Made by a program: the position numbers and the translations under genes
Notes under the pieces: generated by a model
Database searches by the model: none
Told to the model about the DNA's origin: nothing
The model's input: only the letters and a program-made list of their open reading frames with translations
Source: Pleodorina starrii
Lineage: Eukaryota > Chlorophyta > Chlorophyceae > Chlamydomonadales > Volvocaceae
Direction of reading: 5' to 3'
Length of the DNA stretch: 64,000 bases
Assembly (NCBI GenBank): GCA_030267565.1
Contig: BRXU01000013.1
Location: 2,706,001 to 2,770,000, forward strand
In this document: piece by piece, positions 46,301-57,017 of the stretch
Layout of the letters: each line of letters begins with the position of its first letter
Position numbering within the stretch: the first letter of the stretch is position 1

Positions 46301-47063
46301 GTGGTGGCAATGGCGAGTTTGGCGAGCGGACACGAGGGCGTGAGGGGCGGGAGGCGGCGGTGGCGGTGGCGGTGGCGGTGAGGGGCGGGATACCGGTACA
46401 GAAAATGAACCGCGCGCGGCAGGAGGACGCGTCGCCTGCCCCGCCCGCCCACCCGCCCACCCGCCCGCCCGCCTCGCGCCCCCTTGTCACGCGCCGCACC
46501 AGGTTGCCATCGTCGTCGTAATGTGCCGTACGGAAATTGATGCCAATGTCCACCACGTAGATCGCCGTCAGCACCCACTCGATGCCCGTCAGCACGACCG
46601 AGTGCGGCAGGCCGTAGGAGAACGCCAGCGGCACCGTCACAGCCGAATACAGCACAAGCACCATCACAAAAATATCCCAGACGGTGCGATTGCGCGTATT
46701 TGGCGGCAGGACCGGAAAGGCGTCCTCCAGCCGACCGCGCAGGTTGAAGCGCAGCCACCAGTTGGAAAAGTCCTCGTACGGCACCACGTGGCGGGTCGGC
46801 GGGCCGCCGCCGCCGCCGCCGGCGGCGGCGGCGGCGGCGGCGCCTTCGCTGCCGAGCACGCCCGCCACCACGCCGGCGGCATGGCGGCTGCCGCCCTTGC
46901 GCAGCGTTCCGGGGCCTGTGCCTGTGCCGAGTTCGAGTGCGGCATATGCAGGGGCGGGGTGGGGTATCAACGGTTCGCGGGGGCGGGGGGAAGGGAGGGG
47001 GTTGCGGGAGCGTGGGTGTTTCGCGCGGGCCGGGCGCCCGGGGGGTTGCACGCGCGGGTACAT
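34369..47063 (-). CDS. Cyclic-nucleotide-gated-type cation channel with giant C-terminal tail
   Basis: Voltage-sensor-type channel with a cNMP-binding domain. Exons 5' to 3' (minus): 47063-46491, 46136-45952, 45559-45484, 44994-44891, 44558-44376, 44062-43990, 43512-43438, 42997-42932, 42577-42494, 42251-42165, 41827-41789, 41319-41248, 40854-40638, 40067-37733, 37280-37015, 36815-36326, 36068-35867, 35657-35198, 34901-34369. These give 2039 residues, in phase throughout. S1-S3 lie in exons 1-2. S4 is LKTPRLLRLIKLIRLLDRVR (about 242-261). S5 starts AHWLACIWYII. The pore reads YYSFLLLIGDNIQ (about 319-331), with GDN instead of GYG. A C-linker follows, then the cNMP domain (about 430-540) with FFGEIALL and ARRTAKC, the phosphate-binding cassette including its Arg. 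The remaining 1500 residues are Gly/Ala/Ser-rich with a coiled coil (about 1640-1690). The ATG choice and the final splice (a 28-bp extra exon at about 35036-35063 is possible) are uncertain. Confidence 0.87.
40866..40918 (+). repeat. 15-bp tandem repeat in a channel intron
   Basis: Three copies of GGGCAGTCGGAGGAC lie in tandem just upstream (on the gene strand) of the acceptor for the exon beginning VLMKEF. Confidence 0.8.
42430..42472 (+). repeat. (CCCA)n repeat in a channel intron
   Basis: About ten CCCA units end about 20 bases before the edge of the exon 42494-42577. On the gene strand they form TGGG repeats just downstream of the donor. Confidence 0.85.
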
Positions 47064-50000
47064 CAGGAGCAGGCCCCCCCTCTCCCCCTCCCCCACGTGC
47101 TGGAGCGGATAAGGAGAGGGGTAAGGCGTTTTGTTTCTTCCGGTTCGGCGTTCTCCGCTTTAGGGAATGCCCGACGGTGGTGGCGCAGGTGGCTGCCCGG
47201 CGAGAGCCGGCCAAGCAGCGACCCACGGGTCGGTTGAGATGGCCGGGGAAGGGGGGGAGGGGGCCGCCGGCTCCTCCCTCACACCGCCGGCATCCAGTAC
47301 CTCTTCCGACAGGCATTACGCGCGCCCGTCGCTGGCAGGCGCTGACTGACAAGCTGATCCGTCTGACCCGTCTGATCCACTGCGTCAGAGCGCCCTCCCT
47401 CCTTTGCCGCCGACCCAGTAGGTCAGGGCCCCGAAAGGAGGCAGCAGCGCCGAGCGGGCTGCTTCCTCTTGCCGCGGGCGACAGCTGAGGCGCGCGGACC
47501 GTTGCCCCGCTGGGCCAGAGAGGCCCCTCCGCCCCGTTTCGTGCTTATCCATCGCTGTGCAATCCGCCGCCAGCAGCATGTGCCCGACCAACAGTCAACC
47601 GCCAAAGTTGTTCACTGCAACCGCTTGCTTCGTTGCTGGATCCGCCTGCTTCATGGCTAGACCCGCCGGCTTCCAGCAACTGCCAACTGCCAGAATGGCT
47701 GCTGGGTCGTGCTGTATCCGTATCCGCCTGCCAGCCACGATGTGTGCGGTGGGTACCAGCCGCCAGCCCCGCTGCCGCCGTCCGCCCGCGGCCTGCCGCG
47801 CGCTCCTCCCCAATAGCTTCCAAGCTTCCGGGCGGCACAGCGGCTGCCGAACGGCCGCCGGGTTGGCTGTCGCTTTGGCCCGAGGCGGTGCCGCGGCCGT
47901 TGGCGCTGCTCTGTGGCTCCGCCAGCTGCACTCGGCAGCTGCATTGGAGCCAAAAGTGTGTCGGAGAGACCGCCCCCGCCCAGCCCCGAGCGCGTCCCAA
48001 GAGCCGCCACTGCTACTGCTCAAGCCAGCTGGCGGAGCTGCCTCAGACGCAGCTGCTACTGCGGCACCTGCCGCAGTATGCCGAGGCTGCTGGTGCTGCG
48101 GTTGCGGCTGCGAAGGGCATCTCCTTCCGCAGCCTGGCGCCCCGCTGCGCGCGCGTCCCTGTCAGCGCGCCGCATTGACCTCCTGACCGTTACCCCCCCC
48201 TCCCGAAGCTGGTCGCAGATCAGGTCCGCCGGCAGCCCGGCACCACCCCATTGGCGCCGTGCGCAGATACAGACATACTGCCTACCTGTGTTTAGGTCCT
48301 TTCCCCGACTTGCAGACCATGCCAACACTACGCGGCACCCTGCACCAGCAAGGTGCCATCGCGTTGTAGCATCCCCAGCGGGCCATCCGACCCAACCACT
48401 GGGGCCGCTGCTCGCAGCACATCACCGCGCCCAGCGCCTTAGAGGTTATGAAAAACTTGTCTTTTGCGACTTGCGCCGCGTTGCAACCGAAATGGCGCCG
48501 CGGATGTTCAAACTGAAAGTGTCGTGCGCGCAGCACTGGGGAGCTGGACATCTACTCATCACAATTAATCGTACACGGACAGTGCCGAAAGGGTCTACAG
48601 GCTTGCGTATAACATGGTAGCAAAAAGTACCGCAAAAGAAGTCAACTACCCTGGAAGAGCCAAAGCAGGAAATCGCCGAGTTCTGCACCAAGTAGCGAAG
48701 TAGGAAAGAACTTGGCGACTTAGAACACATACAGTTTCTTGGGGTTTTATTACCTATTACCACTACGCACTGCCAAAGTTCGCCGTATGTACTGAAAGTG
48801 AGTGCAGTTTTAACTTCGACGACTTGCAGTACAGACCCCTTCTTATCAAAGCATATGGAAGCATATGACGTGTACCAAAGGTCTAAGACCTGCATTATGA
48901 CTCTCTGGCTCGGGGCGTGTGTCGACATGGGACTGGTGGACGGGCAGAGGCAACCTCCAGGGTGTGTGCCGAGGGGCCCCGGGACGGTGCTTCGCATCCA
49001 TGGCCTCGCCCGAAGCTCACCCCACCCTGCAACGGTGGACATCCTACTTTCTTCTTACCTGTTACGCAAGACGCACGCACGCGCGCATACGACCGATAGC
49101 GCAGTTTATCTAGTGACACGCACGCACGCATACGTGCACGCACCCCTTCAGCCCGCTCGCTTACCCCCCGCAGAGGACCGGAGGAACTGGCGGCTCCAAT
49201 CCGTGGATCCGTGCAGCCAGTTGCTGACCTTGTCCTGCCCCGAGGGAGCGCCTGTGTTTGCAGTTGCGCCAAATGCGGCATTTGAGAAACAGGCATTACA
49301 GCGCTGCGCGCCGTCGCAACAAACGCGCGCGAGTCGTTAAAAGTTATGAAGTCACATGCAAGTGGCCGCCAAACTTTCGCGGAATGGCGGGAAGAGCCCA
49401 CCTCAACCCCCCCCCCCCCGCCAGGAGATGCGCACCCAAATATGGGTACCCGGTCACAAGCCATAGGCCGTCAGTCCACATCAACCATCAACAATAAACC
49501 ACCCGCTGGTATTAACAGTAACCCGAATCCGACCCAGGCCACATTACTCGCTCCCCTGCGCGTCGATCTAGTTCACTCTCAGTGCGACCCAGATCGCATG
49601 TATCCGCCTGACAAAGCAAAGGCGGCCCAGCGACCCCGCCCGCCGCGGCCCGCCCCGTCGCGACCCCGACCCACATCGCAACCCTGTCAGATAGCTTACA
49701 CTAGCGGGCACGCGGATACTAGCTTGGTCTCCCTTCGCGGCCCCGACCCACATCGCGAGCCCGATCCACATCGCGCACCACACCTGTCCGTTTTCGCCTC
49801 CGTAGCATCTCCGCGCTGCTCCTTCTCGGGGGCAGCGCCTGTTCCTGCCCGCTGCCTCCATCGGCCTGCGCCGGTGGGAGGTGGAAGGGGGGCGTAGAAA
49901 GTCACCGCCGGAGTCGACAGGCTGAGAGAGGCAACTGGTGAAGAGACGGCGGGGAAGGGCAAGGGGAAGGGTGGCTATTGGGCGCTGCAGGGGCGCTGCT

Positions 50001-52626
50001 GCCAGCTCCTTCCAAGCCGTCCCCGACGTTTGCTGAGATGGCGTCGCGACCACCGAAGGAGCTGGGAGGATGCATTACAGCTGGGTGCCGCTGCCAATTA
50101 AGGATGAAGGGTCGCCTATTGCTGGAGGTAGGAGGCAAGGGCCATCGCCAACATAGCCAAGGAGATCGATTTCCGTTACCGGTCTTGAAAGGTAGGTTTG
50201 GGACGCCAGTATCGTACAACAACGTCGCGCCTCCGTCGTGCCTCCCTTTGCCCCCTGTGTAATGCTCCTTTGCGCTGGCCGCGTTGGCCAGCGGCCCTCT
50301 GGCCATCCGCAGCACTCCGCGATCGCGCCGTCAAAAAACCGCGAGCGGCCCCCGACCCGGCCGGGGGGCCTGGAGGGGCAGAAGGCACATGGCCCCCGCC
50401 ATCCCCCCCTGGTCGTTTGCGACATACACTCTCCCTCGCGGGTGCTGGCTGCGAGTGGCTCGCCGCGCGCAGGTGGATTGCTAGAATGCCGACGGCCGTC
50501 GGCACAGAGAAGGGAGGGGGACGGTTTCGGTCGCAACGCACGCGCACAACCGCCTGCTATAACCAAGTGCGCCTTGCCTTGGGCAGCTCCCATTGCTGCC
50601 GACGCGTTGTCTTTCCATTTATGCCCGATGTGTCGCTGTCGCTGCTATCCAATAGGCCCGCTTTGAGCCGCAGCTCGTCCGCCTGCGAAGCCGGTTAACA
50701 TGGCCGGTTAATGGGAAGCATTGCAAAAACCCAGGGGAGTAAATTAATGCATTCGTATTCAGCAGTATACAAGCTATCATATATGCGTTTGTAAAACATC
50801 GAGCTGCAGACGCGTAACTGCGTATGAGGCACAGGCATGTTCCTCCTACGAAAGCGTAATGTCAGCTGCATATACATACTTGACATATTAGCGCTAATAT
50901 TGCGCCCCAGAAACGTGCAGAGGTGCGCCTGCACGCAAACGACTCACCATCTCGGTGACCGCCTCATCGTATAGCTGTCGCTGAAGAAAAGGGGCAATGA
51001 CCGCCATGTTGAGGTAGACGACTTAAACTAGCAGCTGGACGGCCTGCGCCGACAAGCGCTGCTACCCAAACGCCCGCAGGAACAGGCCCTGCTGGCGTTT
51101 CGTCATACTTGTAATTTTTACAGGTTACATTAATTAAGCTTTTTGCTCTTGATCCCGTGCAACAGTCCCAACCCTCGAAACGGGGTGCAGGAAGTGTTTG
51201 TGCCCTCCTAGAGCCATTTGCGCAGTTATGGAGTCCATTATGTGTATCAGATTTGTTCGTATGAAGTCTCCGCGCATAGCACGAAGCAAACCCATCTAGC
51301 ACACTCAACGAGCCGGTACTGCCTGGCAGTACATGCAGTGCTTGTACGAACGGGTTAAATTATAATTTGGTTGGTGCAAAACCTCCGCAAATGGGCTTAT
51401 AACACACCGGCATAATAATTTGAAGAGCGGTAGACCGGCAACTTGTTTGACTGTCACGGGGCAGAAGCAGCACACGGTCTCAGCATATTTCTTCGCTCAG
51501 CACCCGTGCCCGGATCTTGGATGCTGACCTTGCGGGCACAGCATCCCCATCCACTACATGCCGGGCTCGTGACAATTGTCTCCCCATCCGGTCCCCCAGC
51601 CCTCTTTCTCTTCAGTGCTGGCCTGCACCAGCCGTTGCCGAGTGGAGCGCCCTGCCGGCCTTTCAGGCAAGGTTAGGCCCAAGACACATCCCGACGTCTC
51701 TCTTGGAGAAGCAGCTGCATGCCAGCACGTTGACTCATGCACGCGAAGACGCGATACGACGTCTTCCGAGGGTCGAAGACTGTCGGATGGTCATGACCGA
51801 CGACGGCAACCCTTGGCGCTATGGTCGCGGGTCTTCCGCTATGGTCGCGGGTGTTCCTGTCTGGGTGGCTCGTGCTGTCTGGCCTGATCGGGCTCTCCTC
51901 TGCCCTGGTCGGTTCCGCAGCAGTACGCGGCCAGCTGGCCCGCTGACTCTGCCGTCCAAATGACAGTCTGGAGGCCACTGTAACATCCACAACAACAGCA
52001 TCCGCGTCTGCCGTGTCGCACGGTATCGTTCGCGTGTGACCTGCTTCGACGCCGGGGCGCAAACAGCCTCTGCCCCTCACAGCCTCTCCGCGCGGTGTGG
52101 GGCCGGAGCAGCGTCAGGCGCGGTATGCACGGGCGACCACGGGCCAGCTGTAGCGCCGTACATCCGATCTATCCATTACGGGTCCGCTGAGAAGGCCGAG
52201 ATGACCTTATTTCATTCAGGACGACGCACTCCATGTATGGATGAACCGTTTTACAGTGGACCCAAAAGGACTAATGGCGTAAAGAGCGACCAAAACCGAT
52301 ACAACGGCCAGCCGATTACAGCTTACATTACAGCCCCACGCACAGGCGCCTTCGCCGTGTCACATGGGACGGGCGTCGTCCGCATCTGCGCCGTAAGATG
52401 TCCTCGCGCTTGTCCGGTGCCGCCCGACCGGGCTACGCACATGCGCCTCTGCGCCTTGGTCATGGGCGTGGGCATGAGCATGGATGGAGGATCCCCACAG
52501 GGGCAGAGCGCCATGCGCCCATGCGGCAGGCCCCGCGCTGCCGTCAGACGTCCAAGCCGCCACACGGAGGCGGGAGCGGACACCCCGCGGGCACCTGGTG
52601 TTCGACGCGCAGCGTGCTTGTTCCAC
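47064..52626. other. Gene-poor region upstream of the channel
   Basis: Its start is the 5' flank of the channel. I find no complete gene. One exon-like piece on the minus strand, 51007-50948, reads MAVIAPFLQRQ then LYDEAVTEM and stops exactly at a consensus GTGAGT donor; it could be the first coding exon of an unidentified gene extending below 50.9 kb. Long open frames at 47.5-48.2 kb and 49.3-50.6 kb exist on both strands and reflect GC bias. The DNA at 50.7-51.4 kb is distinctly more AT-rich than the rest of the window. Confidence 0.4.
50948..51007 (-). other. Orphan exon-like segment starting with ATG, ending at a GT donor
   Basis: Twenty codons from ATG, reading MAVIAPFLQRQ then LYDEAVTEM, end in phase 0 at GTGAGT. 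The composition (helical, mixed charge) is protein-like and the DNA is not unusually GC-rich. No continuation exon was recognised downstream on the minus strand, and no family was recognised. Confidence 0.3.
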
Positions 52627-52761
52627 TCATGTCGCCGCGACCCTCGCCTTGCGCTTGTTTGTCCACCTCTCCATGATCGTCGCCCAGTCGCGCGTCACCC
52701 ACTTGTCGCCGTCATGGTAGTACATCAAGTTCGAGGTGATAATGTACGACATGGTCCCAAA
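52627..52761 (-). other. Orphan terminal-exon-like segment
   Basis: After a good acceptor (TTTCGGCAG) 44 codons read FGTMSYIITSNLMYY, then a DGDKWVTRDW block and a basic end NKRKARVAAT, followed by TGA. The length is in phase 0. The composition is clearly protein-like and unlike the Ala/Arg/Pro noise around it. I do not recognise the family. Upstream exons should lie above 52.8 kb on the minus strand but were not found with confidence. Confidence 0.4.
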
Positions 52762-55081
52762 CTGCCGAAATGCGAGGGCGGCGAGGCGGGAGGAGGGCTT
52801 TGGACGCAGCGAAGCGGGTGTGCGTGTCAGCGGGGGTTTGGTGCTGCTTTTGTTGCTGCTGCATGCGCAGCTGGCTGCTCGAGAACCGCTCTTCGGACGT
52901 GCCACGTGGAACGCCGCGGACCGGCCACCCTTCAGCCCGTTTCTCTGCAGTTTCGACTTAATTGCCCTCAAGCCCGGGTGCAGTGCAGTGTCCAACACGG
53001 CACGACGGCAGGCGCGGCATGGCCGCAGCAGCATCGACCGGACGCAAGACGGACGCAACGAGGGGCCGGCATTCAGGCAGAGCGTGGCCAGCTCGCATTG
53101 CACGACCGACTGGCATGCGACAGCAACGGACATGCAGCCAGGCATCCGTCCGCACCTGCGCGCCGACCCGCCGCTGCAGCCACCGAAAGCTCACGTTCCA
53201 ACTCCGTCCCTGCTCGTGCGCGTGTGCCGGGCCGGGCTTTAGATATTGTCCTGTCGTGAAGGATCGTCCTGACTGTCCCTAAGGCGAACCGCTAGCTGGG
53301 GCGAAAGCCAGGCAAGGGACTGGAGCATCGCGGCGCCTGCGCCTGCTCTCGCGTGTAGGAAAATAGAGCAGCCAAGCAACAGCACTGGCATTGCATGAGG
53401 CATATGCGGCTGCATTGCATCGTATCAGCTGCCCGGACGATGGGTGGCGAACGGCGGCGGCCAGGGCCACGTCCCCCGGATGCGGACGAACCGACCTGCG
53501 TTGCTGCGCTCATTCCCATGCAGAAGAGGATGAGCGCGGAGCCTGCGGTTTGTGACAGAGAGTCGGGCGGGAAGTAATACGGATGAGATCGGGCGGGAAG
53601 CAGCGGGCGCGGCGTTCATGCTTGTGCGGGGTTAAGGCGGGGGCGAGAACTTGTGGGTCCAGAAACGTTCCTGACCCTGAACCGAAATCCGCCCTTGGCG
53701 TTCCGGGTCCGAGGCTACACGACTGTTGGCTCCGGGCACCCCAACAGTGGGCCTTGCCAATCGGCTTTCCTTCCACCGTTCCTACCTCCGACGGCGCCCC
53801 AGCCAAGGTGAACTTGACGTGTGAGATCGATGGTCCCAAAATTCTCCTCCTAGGAAAGCAGGGCAGGTTTATTGCGGGGGGCAATATTTGTTGACGTGGG
53901 ACAGCGGGCACGAAGGTGGCGCCAGCGGGCCCATTGGCCGAGCGCTGCGCCAGAAGCAACCAGGGCAAGGGAAAACGCAACTGTCCAGACAGCACGGACG
54001 AAATACACAGGAACAGGAACACATCGGGGAGAGAAGATACAGCGACCCGCTACCAGGGTTTATCTCGAGGCCCTCACGCACAGCGACGGGGACCCCCCCT
54101 CCTACCAACGGGCCTGACAGCAGCCGCGGGCTGCAACCGGGAAAGTCAGGGGCCACCCACCCGGGAGTTCCGTTATAACAGGCCAAAGCCGCAGACAACG
54201 GTCCGGCCAAAGAACCAATCCCCGTTTCGCGGTTTGGCACCTTCAACCAACCCCAAAGACCCGAGCCCGCCCAAACCGTATGTTAAACATAATACCATCA
54301 CCTATGTCAATATGAGCGCTATACCTTGTAGTACTCAAAGCGTCGTCTCCCGCTTGGTACAGGGTTCGCAGGCAACGACGGGGATGGCTGTTCAGGGCCC
54401 ACAGCCGTGGATGGGCTCGACATACTTTTCTAACAATGAAACGATGGACACGTGTTGTCTCCGTGGACTTGGATTGAAGGTCTTGTCAGGGAGTAATTAT
54501 GAGCCCTACTTGATGATAATTGATGATACGTTTTGAAACAGCTTTAAGTCGCGCGGGTTCCGCGATGGAAAAAGGCTACGTATTAGGATCGACACAACTC
54601 GGGGCGTTTTGCTTGTCTCGTAAGGAATTACTATAGGTGGTACGACATGACGGCCGTTGCCGTATGCAACCGCTGTTTAAAGGCCGCAAGCTCGCTCCGC
54701 CTCGACGACCCATGGACAGCGTACGCTTCACCGCAGCTGGCTGCGACTAGCTGCTAGGAATTCGGTTTCTAACTTAAGCGCGTTGCGTATCTTTGAACAG
54801 GTTTGAACCATCGTATCTGACAGCCCGGGTTTTGCCAGTGGCCAAAACGCATGGAAACGATGAGGGCCTACGCAGGGCCTACTCCAAGCGGTCACCCCTA
54901 GGTGATAGCTGCAGGTGCCGTGCGCCGCGATTTCCCTGCCCCCACTGCCTCACCCGCGACATATAATACACACGGGTATTTGGATTCCTCTGGACCTTGA
55001 GGACTGTACAAGGGCAGGGTGTGCTGTCAAGAGCGACACAGAGTGACAGGCTGGAGCTACGTTTGCAAAGCCATACTTTTT

Positions 55082-55105
55082 GGGCGGGGCCCCAGCGCGA
55101 AGCGC
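55082..55105 (+). repeat. 24-base block identical to 391-414
   Basis: The GGGCGGGGCCCC palindrome plus AGCGCGAAGCGC is identical to bases 391-414 at the left end of the window. It marks another member of the same GC-rich dispersed family. Confidence 0.8.
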
Positions 55106-55548
55106 AAAAGAACAGCGAGGTAAACTTGCAAACAGCAGAGGACGTTATATACAAACCGAGAGGGCAAGAGGGGGGGCCGGCGGGCGCGCAGGTGGCCGAC
55201 GTCAATGGTACTCCCGTCTTCCAGATACGCAACCATGGCCGCAGCTGCAGGTGCATCAAACGAAATGCCGGACCCGACGAAATGAATTGTCTGCACGGCC
55301 GGCCAATGCTTGTCGAGAAGCAGCAGCGCCTTGCCAAGATCCATGTTGACTTTATGCAGAACTAGCAGGCAGAGAAGCTCATTCGGGAGTGCCGACCGTG
55401 GTGAGGGACAGGTGCGCTTGTAGGTCGTACTATTTCGGAAAATAGTACGGCACGCATGCTCCAGCCCCCTACTGCAACTCTCACATGGGATGTCGCTATT
55501 AGCTGATGGGATCACCTTCTAGGTCACCGAAATCTGGGAAGAAAGGAA

Positions 55549-55864
55549 ACTTAGCCCCTGGAGCCCGTAATGTTTTATTATCGTTATCGTAGTATGAGTA
55601 CATTAAATGCATGAATCCGTTTCCGTGTGTCAACGCCGTTGGGCGCTTGGGCCATGCTGGGGGGGAGGGGCTGCCGCCCCCCTCCCCCAGACCCCCTTCC
55701 CCCCGCGGGTGGGGGGCGGGGGGCTGTTGCCCCCCATCCCCCCACACCCCCCTTCCCCCGGGCCGTCCGTGTAGCAGTGTCGCAACGTTCATGACGTAAA
55801 TCAAGGAGCAGCCGCGGGGCCGGTAGTGCTTAGTGCCTGCTGTGGATGGCTCTGCTATTGCCAC
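55549..55864 (-). repeat. Dispersed repeat, copy B (inverted relative to copy A)
   Basis: Read on the minus strand it matches 1561-1894: both begin GTGGCAATAGCAGAGCCATC and end near ATTACGGGCTCCAGGGGCTAAG. Its G/C-run centre is longer than in copy A and itself contains two near copies of a GGGGG-rich GGCAGCCCC block. Confidence 0.75.
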
Positions 55865-56289
55865 TTCGGAAAAATCATTGATGCATTAGCAGGGCGGTTG
55901 TCAATTCGCAGACACTTGCCGAACTATCATTGCAGATTAGGAGTATCGTCTCAGATGTCGACCATTATTATCAACGTCAGTAACATAACTCTCGTCAAAT
56001 ATTGTGTGGGTGTTTCAAAACCGACGGGATCATTTTGTCTCCCATATCGACTGTTAATGAGACCACTCAATTCAAATACTGTGCCGGTGTTACACAGTGA
56101 TCGGAACAGTAAAACAGACGGGATCATTCCTATCGTACGCATGCGGCCGGCAATCGGAGATCCGCAAATTTTAACGTCAACCCATTTGAATTTCACATCA
56201 TTTACACTTCCTCCTGCCAGTTGTAATTGCGGGGATGCGTCAAATCGTTATACGCAATGCCGTACAGTAATGATGTCCTATATTACGCA

Positions 56290-56350
56290 TGTACGGCTAG
56301 CAACCGATATGAACATCGGTTCCCCTTGTAATCCTTGCATTCTAACAAGC
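56290..56350 (+). other. Stem-loop/TGTAA element, copy 1 (possible mRNA 3' end)
   Basis: The order is TGTACGGCTAGC, then a 7-bp stem (56302-56308 with 56315-56321, loop of six), then CCCCTTGTAA and TCTAAC. It matches 58287-58347. Two stem pairs change in a compensating way between the copies. TGTAA (56327-56331) is the chlorophyte poly(A) signal. Confidence 0.6.
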
Positions 56351-56841
56351 GCACTATAAATAGTCCAGGACGTGAAGAACCATACATCTCGAAAGCGCAA
56401 AAGCTCGACGCGCAGGTAATTAGTTCACAACATCTGGGTACGGCGGTCTTCTATGCTAGTTTGAATGTTTGTTCATTTTACCTGTTTTCGTTGTGATCCT
56501 GCTTTAGTTTCTGCTTGGCGACATAGTTCTTAGCTCCTTTTTGACCTGCCTATTCTCGCGGTCCATGAGCCTCCTGGCTCGTCTGGGCCTTTATGAGCTC
56601 TCGAGCTTGTAATACAAATAAAAAAATACAATGCAACTCTCTCGAGCAGTGACAGCAGCAGCAGGGTCTACATGATGGTCCACAAGAAATAAAACACAGT
56701 GGCCAGCGATTTGAGCTCGCACACCGTGTAATAGTAATAGATGGAACGTGTGCGGATAAGGTCTTAAAATCCCAACAGAACATTCCTAAGCTGGAGCCTT
56801 CGACATGCTAAATCCTCAACGTTTTTTTCCTAAACACGTAC

Positions 56842-56892
56842 CGCATACTGTTCGCACGTTTCCTTAAAGGTAGCGGCCTCTCCGAAAGGCAT
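56842..56892 (-). other. Orphan exon-like segment MPFGEAATFKETCEQYA
   Basis: Seventeen codons run from ATG to a good donor (GCG|GTACGTG) in phase 0. It is preceded on the gene strand by TTGGTAG, so it could also be an internal exon. The residues look coding, but no partner exon or family was recognised. Confidence 0.3.
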
Positions 56893-57017
56893 CCTACCAA
56901 CGGTCACGAGTCCTGCCTTGCCCTGCGTGCACAATTTAGAAACATGATTATTATTATTCCACAACAACGAATCCGTATGCCGTTAAAGCAGGAATAGCGC
57001 TTTTGAAAGGCGCGCAC

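Larger units (their letters stand above)
22641..47231. repeat. Nine dispersed copies of the palindrome GACCCAYGGGTC
   Basis: Copies start at 22641, 28508, 34359, 38787, 38830, 40313, 41832, 43005 and 47220. Most lie in introns of minus-strand genes. Two (38787 and 38830) are inside the channel's coding tail, and one (34359-34370) overlaps the channel's stop codon at 34369-34371. The centre is T or C. Flanking sequence beyond one or two bases is not conserved, so these are not remnants of one longer repeat. Confidence 0.8.
52762..57017. other. Region with orphan exon-like pieces and dispersed repeat copy B
   Basis: It contains the dispersed repeat copy at 55549-55864 and a 24-base block shared with the left end (55082-55105). 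A minus-strand frame at 55515-55160 includes a protein-like stretch (LPNELLCLLVLHKV, then FVGSGISFDAPAAAAM). A minus-strand ATG exon-like piece lies at 56892-56842. The stretch 55.9-57.0 kb is AT-richer than average. No gene could be assembled. Confidence 0.4.
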
